The translations under genes and the position numbers were made by a program. From Treponema sp. (GTDB taxonomy: Bacteria; Spirochaetota; Spirochaetia; Treponematales; Treponemataceae), in contig JAEDIW010000068.1 in NCBI GenBank assembly GCA_016296655.1, positions 1-8,642 of the forward strand: DNA of 8,642 nucleotides, in the 5' to 3' direction. Each line of letters starts with the position of its first letter. Position 1 is the first letter of the stretch. Below, piece by piece: positions 1 to 6,871 of the stretch. Under the pieces are notes generated by a model. It did no database searches. It was not told where the DNA came from and saw nothing but the letters and a program-made list of their open reading frames with translations.

Positions 1-52
1 CATCAGCTTTTGTAAGCTCGCCGCAAGTAACTGTTCGCTTTGAATTTTCCAT
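1..52 (-). CDS. aspS: Aspartyl-tRNA synthetase, N-terminal fragment
   Basis: Only the first 17 codons are in the window: MENSKRTVTCGELTKAD. The pattern K-R-T-x-x-C-G-x-L matches the start of bacterial aspartyl-tRNA synthetases, just ahead of the OB-fold anticodon-binding domain. That enzyme charges tRNA-Asp in the cytoplasm, and some bacterial forms also charge tRNA-Asn. The ATG is at 50-52. I see no Shine-Dalgarno upstream, and the best promoter (62-90) would start transcription within a few bases of the ATG, so a near-leaderless mRNA is likely. The gene runs off the left edge. The identification rests on a short but characteristic peptide. Another OB-fold protein is possible but less likely. 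Confidence 0.62.
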   Translation of the reverse strand, partial: MENSKRTVTCGELTKAD

Positions 53-61
53 AATAAAAAT

Positions 62-90
62 ATTTTAGTGATTTGCACAGGTTTTTACAA
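62..90 (-). promoter_or_regulatory. Putative sigma-70 promoter of aspS
   Basis: On the minus strand there is a TTGTAA -35 (85-90), a 17-nt spacer and a TAAAAT -10 (62-67). Only nine bases separate the -10 from the ATG, so the predicted leader is about 0-3 nt. This fits the lack of a Shine-Dalgarno. The call comes from consensus matching only. Confidence 0.45.
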
Positions 91-166
91 TAATAGACAA
101 TCGGCAATTTTCCGGATTGGTGCGCAAATGCAGCGCTATAAAAAATAGAAATCTTTGGAATTATTT

Positions 167-1246
167 TTAAATTTCATTCAGACAAAACCGATTTTTTCCA
201 TTATTTTTTGCTTCATACAAAACTTCGTCTACCTGTTTTAAAAGTCCCTGCAGATTTTCAGAGGAATGAAAAATCAGACAGCCAATGCTTACGGAAAGAG
301 ATTCTTTCAATTGTCTTGCAATACCGCATGTCTGGACAGACAAAAGGATTTCTTTTGCCTTGTCTTCAACCACAGCTTTATCATACAGGTCTGGAAAAAA
401 AAGCAGAAATTCATCGCCACCGTAGCGGCCTACAATATCTTTTATACTGCAGACCATTTTCAGGCAGCGTCCTGTATCAATTATAAAATCATCGCCTACA
501 ACATGGCCATAAGTATCATTTATATATTTAAAATTGTCGATGTCCACAAACATAAGACATCCACCTTTACCAGAATCTCCAAGCGAAGCCTTTATTTCTG
601 TTTCTAAGGCAACCCTGGAAAGCGTCCTGCTCAAAACATCAGTATCCCGCTGCTTTTTTAGAACAAGCCGGTCAATATAGCCGTCAACATTCTGAATCTG
701 TCGGAATGTTGCAATAACCATACTCAAAACCATAGAATTAAGGACATTCATAAACTCTATATGAAAAATATCAGGACTCTTGATTTTTGCCGAAGCATAA
801 ATGTACATCGAGCAGAATAAAATAATAACAGCATCCAGCCTCCACGGCACATCTGATATAAGCAGTGGAAAAACAAAAACAAGTATATGAAACGTAGCTC
901 CAGGATGTTCAGGACTGGTAAAAATGCCAAGATAAAGCCCATAAAACAGGCAGGTCATAAACAACAGATAAAACAATGGTAGAACAAAATCCAGATGTTT
1001 TTTTACAACAAAAAAAGCAAGCAGAAAAACAAAAAATGCTATTCCAAAAAAGCTGGAATATAATAAAAACCGATTAGAAAGTTCAGTAAAAAAAATAATT
1101 TCCAAAAGAGGAAGAAGCAGAAGAATTACACAAGTAAAAGAAGCACCTTTCAAGAAATTTAAATTTGAGTCGACGCTAAAATCCTTTACAAGCGCCAGAC
1201 GTTTTCTATCAGCAACTCCAAACAAAATGTAATTCAAAAATTTCAT
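167..1246 (-). CDS. Membrane-anchored GGDEF diguanylate cyclase
   Basis: A 359-residue protein that should make cyclic di-GMP from two GTP at the inner membrane. Residues 35-155 hold about five hydrophobic segments forming an unclassified membrane sensor region. A short helical linker follows (about 183-215), then the GGDEF domain (about 215-359). Visible motifs are the metal-binding FVDIDNFK (233-240), the active site GGDEF (276-280), LSVSIG (317-322) and the final YEAKNNGKN stretch (344-352). The inhibitory I-site, normally RxxD five residues before GGDEF, reads SIKD (267-270), so product feedback is probably weak or absent. I chose the ATG at 1244-1246 over the TTG one codon upstream because GGAGG (1255-1259) lies eight bases before it. 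A G10 run abuts this site. No recognisable sensor ligand. Confidence 0.9.
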   Translation of the reverse strand: MKFLNYILFGVADRKRLALVKDFSVDSNLNFLKGASFTCVILLLLPLLEIIFFTELSNRFLLYSSFFGIAFFVFLLAFFVVKKHLDFVLPLFYLLFMTCLFYGLYLGIFTSPEHPGATFHILVFVFPLLISDVPWRLDAVIILFCSMYIYASAKIKSPDIFHIEFMNVLNSMVLSMVIATFRQIQNVDGYIDRLVLKKQRDTDVLSRTLSRVALETEIKASLGDSGKGGCLMFVDIDNFKYINDTYGHVVGDDFIIDTGRCLKMVCSIKDIVGRYGGDEFLLFFPDLYDKAVVEDKAKEILLSVQTCGIARQLKESLSVSIGCLIFHSSENLQGLLKQVDEVLYEAKNNGKNRFCLNEI

Positions 1247-1254
1247 CAAAGATT

Positions 1255-1267
1255 CCTCCCCCCCCCC
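1255..1267 (-). repeat. G10 homopolymer fused to the Shine-Dalgarno of the cyclase gene
   Basis: Read on the minus strand, ten consecutive G (1258-1267) run straight into AGG (1255-1257), so the tract supplies part of the GGAGG ribosome-binding site. The ATG lies eight bases further on. Poly-G tracts of similar length near treponemal surface-protein genes are known to vary in length and change expression. Here the tract lies in the leader of a signalling enzyme. Confidence 0.85.
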
Positions 1268-1768
1268 GAAATTTTCCTCACTTTTCAGGTTTTCCGACTT
1301 TATTTCTACATCAAGTCTAATCTATCTGCAAAATCGCAGTAAGAGCGCAACTTCCATAAACAGCATGAAAAAACCAATAACTTCCATAGTTTACTGCCAT
1401 ACAAGTAAAAAAATCAATTCAATAAAACTCTTTTTTTGAAAAATTCTGTTCCTTCAGGAGAAGAGCAATTTCAAAAACTTCTATATTTAGCTGCATCGCC
1501 TGCAAAATATAGACAAAGTGAAGTTTATTGTATAGCTTAGTAAGAGGTTTATCACAGGAGTGATTTTATCAATTTATAAACTTTGGCAAAGGATTGTCTA
1601 AAAAGTTGTCGGGGTTGTCCCTAAGTAAAGTTCATCATGTCATTCAGCGCTATAGTGTAGATGCTGAAATAAATTCAGCGTGACGGAACTTATAAAACAG
1701 CCCCTATGCTATATTTGGGAACAATATGCTTTAAACTTTTTGGACAGCGACCTGCAGGGATGGAGAAT
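1268..1768. other. Gene-free intergenic region of about 500 nt
   Basis: I find no credible coding frame between the divergent cyclase and outer-membrane protein genes. The region holds a ten-base direct repeat AACTTCCATA (1349-1358 and 1379-1388) and a REP-like inverted repeat (1628-1691). Promoters of both flanking genes should lie here, but none matches consensus well enough to place. The best candidate for the cyclase is a weak TTGCAG / 17 nt / TAGAAA pair on the minus strand near 1300-1345. Confidence 0.5.
1628..1691. repeat. REP-like interrupted inverted repeat
   Basis: The arms nest as AAGTTC (1628-1633) with GAACTT (1686-1691), GTCA (1639-1642) with TGAC (1681-1684), and TTCAGC (1643-1648) with GCTGAA (1663-1668). 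ATTCAGCG also occurs twice as a direct repeat (1642-1649 and 1673-1680). Read on the minus strand, the core GTCACGCTGAA followed by TTCAGCATCT resembles dispersed REP-type elements of the GTCATGCTGAA...TTCAGCATCT kind that I recall from several bacterial genomes. Copy number in this genome cannot be judged from one window. Confidence 0.5.
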
Positions 1769-3007
1769 ATGAAAAAATTTTTACTATCTTTTATTCTGTT
1801 TTTTACGATGGCTTTTATGGCTTCTGCCCAGCTTCTTCAGCTCAACGGCTATAAAAACACTTTATGGACAGGTTTCGGCAATTCATGGAACACAGCCGCT
1901 TCAAGCGGTGAAAAATCGAAAGAAGCTTTGGATTCTCAGAACTGGGGCTATCTGGACGAAGACGATGACAACCGCTGGGCTGGTGTTCTGGACACTTTTC
2001 AGGCAAATTTTACAAGTAAAAACCTGTACATCGACCTAATGCTTCAATGGTCAAGCTTTTCAACTTACGATTCAAGCGGAGATTTGGACTACGTTACCTA
2101 CCAGTACGTTGACAGCGATGTAAACTTTATCCTGAATGTTACAAAAAATTTTGACATAGCAATGGGAACATACCTTAACTGGAAGCTCGGTCCTGCACCT
2201 TCTCACGGCGGTAACTCATGGGAAATTGGCTACCATCTCAAACAGGGTGGCCTTTTCTACGGAAATCCAGGGCAGGGACTTGTAGCAGGAGCTGCATTCT
2301 ATGCAAACTACATCAACGAATCTCTTGAACTTGCAAAAAAAACTTCAACAACAGAACCTATCGAACCTGTAACAGAAGCACTTGCCGCAAGATTCTCTAT
2401 TGCTGATGTCCTTCAAATTTCTGGAGCAATTCCTTCAGGAACAACATCAGATGATTTTATTGCAAATGTCGGTGTAAGATTCACACCTGTTGAACAGCTC
2501 CTCATTGCAGCTGCCTATAACGGAGTTTTCCGCAAAGACAGCAACCTTTATACAGGTTTTTCAATTGGAGCAAATTCTGCAACTCTTGAAGGCTGGTTTG
2601 CAATGAATAATATCGGTGGAAAACATGACAACAAAATCACTGGTATAGGCGGAGCAATTACTTTTACCGCAAACGAAATTACTCTCAGACCAGAAGCTGG
2701 CTTGACATTCTACGAAAATTCAAACTTCTCTACAGCAGGTTATGCAGGAATTGATGTTGGAATCGGCTTATCAAAAAATCTCCAGTTCAATGTCTGGGGT
2801 TCTCTTGCAAAAGGTTCAGAAGATGACAGATCTGGTTCTGGAACAAAAACTGACGGAAAAATATTTGACATTCGTCCGAACCTCAGCTACTACATCAACT
2901 CAACAGATGCTCTTGCTGCAAGCTATGAATATCAGTACATTACCACAAAAAATGATGACGATTTCAATTTCTGGCAGCTGGGATTTTTCTGGACACACGC
3001 ATTCTAA
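1769..3007 (+). CDS. Putative outer-membrane beta-barrel protein
   Basis: A 412-residue secreted protein. Residues 1-20 form a signal peptide (MKKFLLSFILFFTMAFMASA) with an ASA|Q cleavage site and no lipobox cysteine. The mature part alternates short amphipathic strands with Gly/Asn/Asp/Ser-rich turns, and the last residues (GFFWTHAF) end in phenylalanine. That is the usual C-terminal signature recognised by the BamA barrel-assembly machinery. I did not recognise a named porin family. Treponemes carry many lineage-specific barrels of this size, so a porin or adhesin role is only a guess. I chose the ATG at 1769 because it starts the signal peptide and follows AGGGA by eight bases. In-frame starts at 1706 and 1760 would put charged residues ahead of it. 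A terminator follows at 3067. Confidence 0.75.
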   Translation: MKKFLLSFILFFTMAFMASAQLLQLNGYKNTLWTGFGNSWNTAASSGEKSKEALDSQNWGYLDEDDDNRWAGVLDTFQANFTSKNLYIDLMLQWSSFSTYDSSGDLDYVTYQYVDSDVNFILNVTKNFDIAMGTYLNWKLGPAPSHGGNSWEIGYHLKQGGLFYGNPGQGLVAGAAFYANYINESLELAKKTSTTEPIEPVTEALAARFSIADVLQISGAIPSGTTSDDFIANVGVRFTPVEQLLIAAAYNGVFRKDSNLYTGFSIGANSATLEGWFAMNNIGGKHDNKITGIGGAITFTANEITLRPEAGLTFYENSNFSTAGYAGIDVGIGLSKNLQFNVWGSLAKGSEDDRSGSGTKTDGKIFDIRPNLSYYINSTDALAASYEYQYITTKNDDDFNFWQLGFFWTHAF

Positions 3008-3066
3008 AAAAAATCGCTCAGTTGATTTACAGCTGGTTTAACTGCAAATCAGTTTGACAAACACTT

Positions 3067-3104
3067 TCCGGCAGAACTTGCAGCTTGTTTTGCCGGATTT
3101 TTTT
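3067..3104 (+). terminator. Rho-independent terminator of the barrel-protein gene
   Basis: TCCGGCA (3067-3073) pairs with TGCCGGA (3091-3097). The stem extends inward through a G-T wobble and AAC/GTT to about 11 bp with a 9-nt loop, then seven T (3098-3104) follow. It lies 60 nt after the barrel gene stop. The same DNA encodes the C-terminus of the opposing open frame. Confidence 0.85.
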
Positions 3105-3489
3105 CTTTTCTCAAATTCTGCAGATTCCGTCTTATTCAAAAAGGCTTTCGAAAACAAAAGCATGCTTGTTTCATAATCTTTATAAATACAGTCAAACAGC
3201 CGCTGCCCAGCTTCAAAATCATCTGAAATCCCTTCACGCTCTTTAAAATCAAATAATTCTGTAACAGCTCCAAAAGTTTTTACTTTGCTAACCTCAAAAG
3301 TTCTACAAATATATTCCAGATGTTCATGTTCTGTATTCAAGTGCAAATGAAAAATATCTGTTAAGGTTTCATAAACTCCACTAACTAAAGCGGAAAACAA
3401 ATCTTCTTTTTAGAATTACACACGATTTTTCTTTTAATTCACCAAATTTTCTGAACCATTCGTTTACTTTTTTACCTTCATAGCACCTC

Positions 3490-3506
3490 ACATAACATTG
3501 TTATGT
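3490..3506. promoter_or_regulatory. Palindrome ACATAAC-att-GTTATGT
   Basis: A perfect inverted repeat with seven-base arms and a three-base centre, upstream of the broken minus-strand frame. It could be an operator. The arms also equal the outer core boxes (R'' and R') of the attC sites on the right side of this window, so a collapsed attC relic is a second, speculative reading. Confidence 0.4.
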
Positions 3507-3598
3507 TTCTAAGCAAAAAGCCTATGCTCAATATTATTTTAAGAAAATAACAAATATTTCATAAGAAAGCAGGAAAATTCAACGTATCTTGTCAAAGT

Positions 3599-3662
3599 CA
3601 AAAAAAAGCCTGCCTTACAAAACGGACTTTTCCGCTAAGCAGCATCGGCAGGCAGTTTTTTA
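3599..3662 (-). terminator. Bidirectional rho-independent terminator
   Basis: GCCTGCC (3608-3614) pairs with GGCAGGC (3647-3653), with an inner CGGA/TCCG hairpin (3623-3634). Runs of A on the left and T on the right give a U-tract in either direction. It ends the minus-strand hemolysin-III-like gene, whose stop is about 50 nt away, and would also stop any plus-strand readthrough. Confidence 0.75.
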
Positions 3663-3708
3663 AGCAAATCTTCTGTTTTTTGCAAAAAATGAAAATCGTT
3701 GTAAAAAT

Positions 3709-4644
3709 CTATTTTGCAGAGATTCCCAAAATAAAGAAGAGTGCAAAAAAGCAAAACAAATTTGTAAGTATTGCCATCAAGTGAAAAATGGAATTTGTCC
3801 AGCGAACTTTTTTCATGGCATGAAAAATTTCACCAACAAGAAAAGCGCTTACAGCAAGAACCAAAAGTTTTGCAGAAACCAAAGAAACAGCAAAAAGCTT
3901 TACAAAGGCAAAAGCAACTTCAGCCACTGCACACAGCAGACAGATTTTCATGCCTGTTTTTCTTGCAGCGGGTTTAGCACCCATTGACGAATAAAATGCT
4001 ATTGAAAAAATACAAAGAAGCCAGTTCAATCCAAATAAAACCCAACCGGCACTACCTTTTATAACGACAAGTCCAATAAGGGAAACAATAGCTGCAACCC
4101 AACAAAAACCAAAATCGTATGACAAAACTCTAAAAACTCTTCTAGCAACATAAGAAGGTAAGGCATGTGCCAATGTGGACATCAAATACATGGCAAACAG
4201 AAAAGTTCCAGCAAGAACATAACTTACAACAGTCCGGCCGGCAATCAAATTTTCTGACAGAACGACAGATCTGACAATCAGAAGAATCAATGCTGCAACA
4301 GAAAGACCTGCTCCAATTCCAATCGTAATTGAATTAAAAACTTCTTCAGCAAAAGAAAAAAGGCGTTCTTCTTTTTTCTTCTTTATTTCATAGGCAATTC
4401 GTTTTTCTGCCCTTTCCTGAGCTTTTGCAGCCCTTCGCCTTGCCCTTTCTGATTTGTAAGCGGCATCAGCAGCATATTTTGCCTTCAAGCGCTCAGGGTC
4501 AGATGCAAACTCTATATTTACCTGCCTGATTTCTTCTGCAGCCTTTTCCTGAATGGCCTTTATGCGACATTCGCGCTTTGCTTTCAACGACTTAAGTGTT
4601 GATTTTCTTGCAGCTTTTGCAGCAGCAATATCCTGTTGATTCAT
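3709..4644 (-). CDS. Hemolysin III / PAQR-like membrane protein with long coiled-coil N-terminus
   Basis: A 311-residue protein. Residues 1-98 are a Lys/Arg/Ala/Glu-rich, probably coiled-coil cytoplasmic extension that usual hemolysin-III proteins (about 210-220 residues) lack. The rest has about seven membrane helices and the family layout: EEVFNSITIGIGAGLS (100-115, normally ...N-S-I-T-H-G), S-T-L-A-H (156-160), an Asp at 177, and a final N-S-I-F-H (284-288). PAQR/hemolysin-III proteins hold zinc with SxxxH, Asp and HxxxH. Here SxxxH and Asp remain, but the first His of HxxxH is Asn284, and the early ITH is ITI. Enzymatic activity is therefore uncertain. I chose the ATG at 4642-4644 because GAGG lies six bases before it. 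The ATG at 4656 has no such site. Promoter at 4708, terminator at 3599, so probably monocistronic. Confidence 0.72.
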   Translation of the reverse strand: MNQQDIAAAKAARKSTLKSLKAKRECRIKAIQEKAAEEIRQVNIEFASDPERLKAKYAADAAYKSERARRRAAKAQERAEKRIAYEIKKKKEERLFSFAEEVFNSITIGIGAGLSVAALILLIVRSVVLSENLIAGRTVVSYVLAGTFLFAMYLMSTLAHALPSYVARRVFRVLSYDFGFCWVAAIVSLIGLVVIKGSAGWVLFGLNWLLCIFSIAFYSSMGAKPAARKTGMKICLLCAVAEVAFAFVKLFAVSLVSAKLLVLAVSAFLVGEIFHAMKKVRWTNSIFHLMAILTNLFCFFALFFILGISAK

Positions 4645-4707
4645 GGCAAACCTCATCTTGATTACAGATTTACTGAAAAAGCACCATGCAGCTTTTTTTC
4701 AGAATAC

Positions 4708-4735
4708 ATTATAAAAAACCACGAAGCACTGTCGC
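4708..4735 (-). promoter_or_regulatory. Putative promoter of the hemolysin-III-like gene
   Basis: On the minus strand a perfect TATAAT -10 (4708-4713) sits 16 bases after GCGACA (4730-4735), which matches the last four bases of the -35 consensus. The leader would be about 55 nt. It contains the inverted repeat CTGAAAAAGC/GCTTTTTTTCAG (about 4674-4702). Confidence 0.5.
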
Positions 4736-4740
4736 GGCAT

Positions 4741-4759
4741 ATTGAGTATATACCTCAAT
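4741..4759. promoter_or_regulatory. Palindrome ATTGAG-7-CTCAAT
   Basis: Six-base arms (4741-4746 and 4754-4759) around TATATAC, just upstream of the -35 of the hemolysin-III-like gene and 44 nt after the TauE-family stop. The position suits an operator, or it is a weak hairpin closing the upstream operon. No regulator is identifiable. Confidence 0.3.
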
Positions 4760-4802
4760 TTCTTTGAAAAAAATCGCTAAAAGAAAATTTTTCAAAACTT
4801 TC

Positions 4803-5576
4803 CTATATTTTAGCAATAACATGAACAATCAGCAAAACAGAAACAACAGCAATAATCGGTCGGATTATTTTTGCTCCATTTTTGATTGCAAGCCTTGAGC
4901 CTAAAAAATTTCCTGCAACGGAACAAATCAGGCATGGAACGGCAGCTAAAAACAAAATCTTTCCAGCAGAAAAATACATCACCGTTGATCCAACATTCGA
5001 TGCCAGATTTATTAATTTTGTTGTTCCGCTTGCCTTTACAATTTCAAACCTGAGCAATGAAGACAAAATCAACGTCAAAAACATTCCTGTTCCAGGTCCA
5101 AAAAATCCGTCATAACAGCCAACAACAAGCCCTGCTCCGAAAGTCCCCAGAAGGACAACATTTTTGGGCAGCTCAGGTCGGACAGCAGAATAGTCTTTCT
5201 TTTTGCTACAAATCATCACCAAAGCAACAACCGGAAGAATAATCAAAAGGCAAATATGCAGAGCTTTAGGCGAAAGAACAAGAGCAAGATGCGCACCTGC
5301 AGCAGAACCAAGCAAAGCTCCCCCTGCTCCAGACACAGCAGCCTTTATATTGACACAGCCATTTTTCAGGTAATTTACAGACGCACAAAGTGTTCCACAA
5401 CCATTTACAAATTTGTTCGTTCCATAGCTTATATGAATCGGCAAACCTGCAAAAATATAGGCTGGCAAGGAAATTATTCCTCCACCCCCAGCAATTGAAT
5501 CAACAATTCCTGCAAGAAAAACCAGCGGGCACAGAATCAGCAAAGTTACGGGATAAGAATATGTGAGCAAATTCAT
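4803..5576 (-). CDS. TauE/SafE (TSUP) family membrane transporter
   Basis: A 257-residue membrane protein with about eight hydrophobic helices and the two-fold internal repeat of the sulfite-exporter TauE/SafE family. The first half has VDSIAGGGGIISLP (25-38) followed by GTNK (52-55). The second half has the equivalent YDGFFGPGTGMF (155-166) followed by TTKLINLASN (185-194). The family moves small anions such as sulfite, sulfoacetate or other sulfur or organic acids across the inner membrane. The substrate here cannot be told. Its ATG overlaps the rlmB stop as ATGA (5573-5576) and has no strong Shine-Dalgarno of its own, so translation is probably coupled to rlmB. Length is normal for the family. 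Confidence 0.88.
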   Translation of the reverse strand: MNLLTYSYPVTLLILCPLVFLAGIVDSIAGGGGIISLPAYIFAGLPIHISYGTNKFVNGCGTLCASVNYLKNGCVNIKAAVSGAGGALLGSAAGAHLALVLSPKALHICLLIILPVVALVMICSKKKDYSAVRPELPKNVVLLGTFGAGLVVGCYDGFFGPGTGMFLTLILSSLLRFEIVKASGTTKLINLASNVGSTVMYFSAGKILFLAAVPCLICSVAGNFLGSRLAIKNGAKIIRPIIAVVSVLLIVHVIAKI

Positions 5577-6358
5577 ATACTCTGCCGGTAATTTTCATAC
5601 AGCAGAACACCTGCTGCTACAGAAACATTAAGGCTGTCAATTTTTCCGCAAGTTGGAATAGAAACAATCGAGTCACATTGCTGAGAAAGCAACTTTGCAA
5701 TTCCGTTTCCTTCGCTTCCCATAACAAGAACAGATTTTTCTGCAAAACTAAGATTCTGCACCGAAGTACCGCCAGCATCTGCCCCGTAAACCCAAAAACC
5801 TTTTTCTTTCAAAAGTTGAACAGAACGGACAAGATTTTTTACAATTGCAACAGGAACCCAGGCACTTGCCCCTGCACTACTTCTGGCAATAACCTCATTT
5901 TCAGACACCTGACTTTGTCCCCTGTGTTCAGGGATTATGACAAGGCAGGCTCCAAACTGATCAGCACTTCTTATTATAGCGCCAACATTATGAGGATCAG
6001 TTACAGAATCCAAAAGAACCACAGTTTTCCGGCCTTTTTCATCTGGATTAACAGCAGAAACCCATTGTTCAAAATCAACCATATTGCTAGCCTGCGGAGT
6101 TTCCCCAGAAACGCAAAGCACAATACCTCTGTGATCTCTTGCCAAAGGCGGCAAAACCCTGACCATTGCATCAAGTTTTTCGTTGTCACATTGAACACAT
6201 GAGATTCCAGTTTTTTGAGCAGCAGCCAGAATTTTCTTTATGCGCGGACCAGGCTTGCTGTAGAAAATCCGCATTCCAGAATTTTCTTTTGCTTTTTCCT
6301 GAACAGAACGGATACGTTCTTCTACAGCATGAAAACCTGTATAAAGTCTTTCAGCCAT
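5573..6358 (-). CDS. rlmB: 23S rRNA 2'-O-methyltransferase, RlmB/TrmH type
   Basis: A 261-residue SPOUT-class methyltransferase. Residues 7 to about 85 form the N-terminal RNA-binding domain (TGFHAVEERIR...). The catalytic trefoil-knot domain follows with all three motifs: LDSVTDPHNVGAIIRSAD (116-133, with Asn124 and Arg130), VMGSEGNGI (212-220, with Glu216), and IPTCGKIDSLNVSVAAG (234-250, with Ser242 and Asn244). By family, it methylates a guanosine ribose in 23S rRNA (G2251 in E. coli numbering) using S-adenosylmethionine. Close relatives act on tRNA, so the exact target is inferred. The start codon overlaps the stop of the SEC-C gene as TAATG (6356-6360). The stop overlaps the transporter start as ATGA. 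Both junctions suggest translational coupling. Confidence 0.88.
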   Translation of the reverse strand: MAERLYTGFHAVEERIRSVQEKAKENSGMRIFYSKPGPRIKKILAAAQKTGISCVQCDNEKLDAMVRVLPPLARDHRGIVLCVSGETPQASNMVDFEQWVSAVNPDEKGRKTVVLLDSVTDPHNVGAIIRSADQFGACLVIIPEHRGQSQVSENEVIARSSAGASAWVPVAIVKNLVRSVQLLKEKGFWVYGADAGGTSVQNLSFAEKSVLVMGSEGNGIAKLLSQQCDSIVSIPTCGKIDSLNVSVAAGVLLYENYRQSI

Positions 6359-6864
6359 TACTGATTACGTCCACAGCACTGCTTATATTTTTTGCCGGAA
6401 CCACATGGACAAGGTTCATTGCGACCAACTTTTTTGCCTTCGCGTACAACAGTTGTAGTTTTAAGCTCACCGACAGAATAAAGCCATTTTCCGTCAATTT
6501 TCTTAAAATAGCCGGTTTCATGATGAACATCACGAATCTGCTTGCGGGTATAGGTTGCTTCAAATTCAACAAGACCTTCAGTATCATTTTCCAGGCCTTT
6601 TTCTGTACGCAGAATTTTCAGACCATGCCAGGTTGAAGTCTTACTCCAGTCCTCAGTTGCCTTACGGTCAATTTCTGCAACTTCATCTGATTTTTCACAA
6701 GAATCAATTATGAAATCAATTTCCTGTTGAACATAAGCTGTATAACGAGCTCTCATCAAAACTTCAGCAGTAGGTGCCAAAGCAGTGCCTTTAATAATTG
6801 GTTCACAGCATTCGCTGTATTTTTTTCCAGAGCCACAAGGGCAGTTTTCCATTTCTTTACTCAT
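6358..6864 (-). CDS. ychJ: YchJ-like protein with two SEC-C zinc motifs
   Basis: A 168-residue cytoplasmic protein of the YchJ (UPF0225) family. A SEC-C motif opens the protein (CPCGSGKKYSECC, 8-20) and a second closes it (CPCGSGKKYKQCC, 152-164). Each has the CxC...CC zinc ligands of the SecA C-terminal tail. The middle carries the family landmarks LMRARYTAYV (36-45), STWHGL (77-82) and the GYFKKIDGKWLYS stretch (118-130) of an NTF2-like fold. Molecular function is unknown; SEC-C motifs bind zinc and often SecB or ribosomes. There is no Shine-Dalgarno before the ATG at 6864, and an extended -10 lies seven bases upstream, so a leaderless mRNA is likely. A second in-frame ATG at codon 5 is an alternative start. 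First gene of the unit with rlmB and the TSUP transporter. Confidence 0.85.
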   Translation of the reverse strand: MSKEMENCPCGSGKKYSECCEPIIKGTALAPTAEVLMRARYTAYVQQEIDFIIDSCEKSDEVAEIDRKATEDWSKTSTWHGLKILRTEKGLENDTEGLVEFEATYTRKQIRDVHHETGYFKKIDGKWLYSVGELKTTTVVREGKKVGRNEPCPCGSGKKYKQCCGRNQ

Positions 6865-6871
6865 AGAATAC

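Larger units (their letters stand above)
3038..3513 (-). pseudogene. Unrecognised coding remnant, probably frameshifted
   Basis: Two minus-strand frames seem to form one protein. The first can start at a GTG near 3511-3513 and reads through YEGKKVNEWFRKFGELKEK, closing at 3381. The second runs from a stop at 3410-3412 to 3038 and reads KEDLFSALVSGVYETLTDI and onward for about 120 residues. Dropping one base from the five-T run at 3407-3411 (five A on the coding strand) joins them as ...SCVILKEDLFSALVSG.... The sequence is charged and helical, with no membrane segment or signal peptide. I do not recognise the family. The last 20 or so codons coincide with the barrel-gene terminator hairpin, which suggests the true C-terminus is lost or irrelevant. 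A shorter intact protein from the TTG at 3398-3400 is the alternative, but its start has no good Shine-Dalgarno. Confidence 0.4.

Noticed and set aside
98..119. Hairpin CAATCGG/CC(g)GATTG as terminator of the cyclase gene
   Set aside because: The stem has a bulge and no T-tract follows on the minus strand. It is too weak to list as a terminator.
208..607. Plus-strand open frames opposite the cyclase gene
   Set aside because: They are antisense to a clear GGDEF gene and have low-complexity or cysteine-rich translations with no family likeness.
2742..3041. Plus-strand frame inside the barrel gene
   Set aside because: Out of frame with a well-supported signal-peptide protein. The translation has no domain and no ribosome-binding site.
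3771..3987. Two plus-strand frames of 68 residues
   Set aside because: Both are antisense to the hemolysin-III-like gene, and their Lys/Gln-rich composition comes from the complementary membrane codons.
5678..6636. Plus-strand frames of 174 and 156 residues
   Set aside because: They are opposite rlmB and ychJ, both of which show conserved catalytic or zinc motifs. The antisense translations are featureless.
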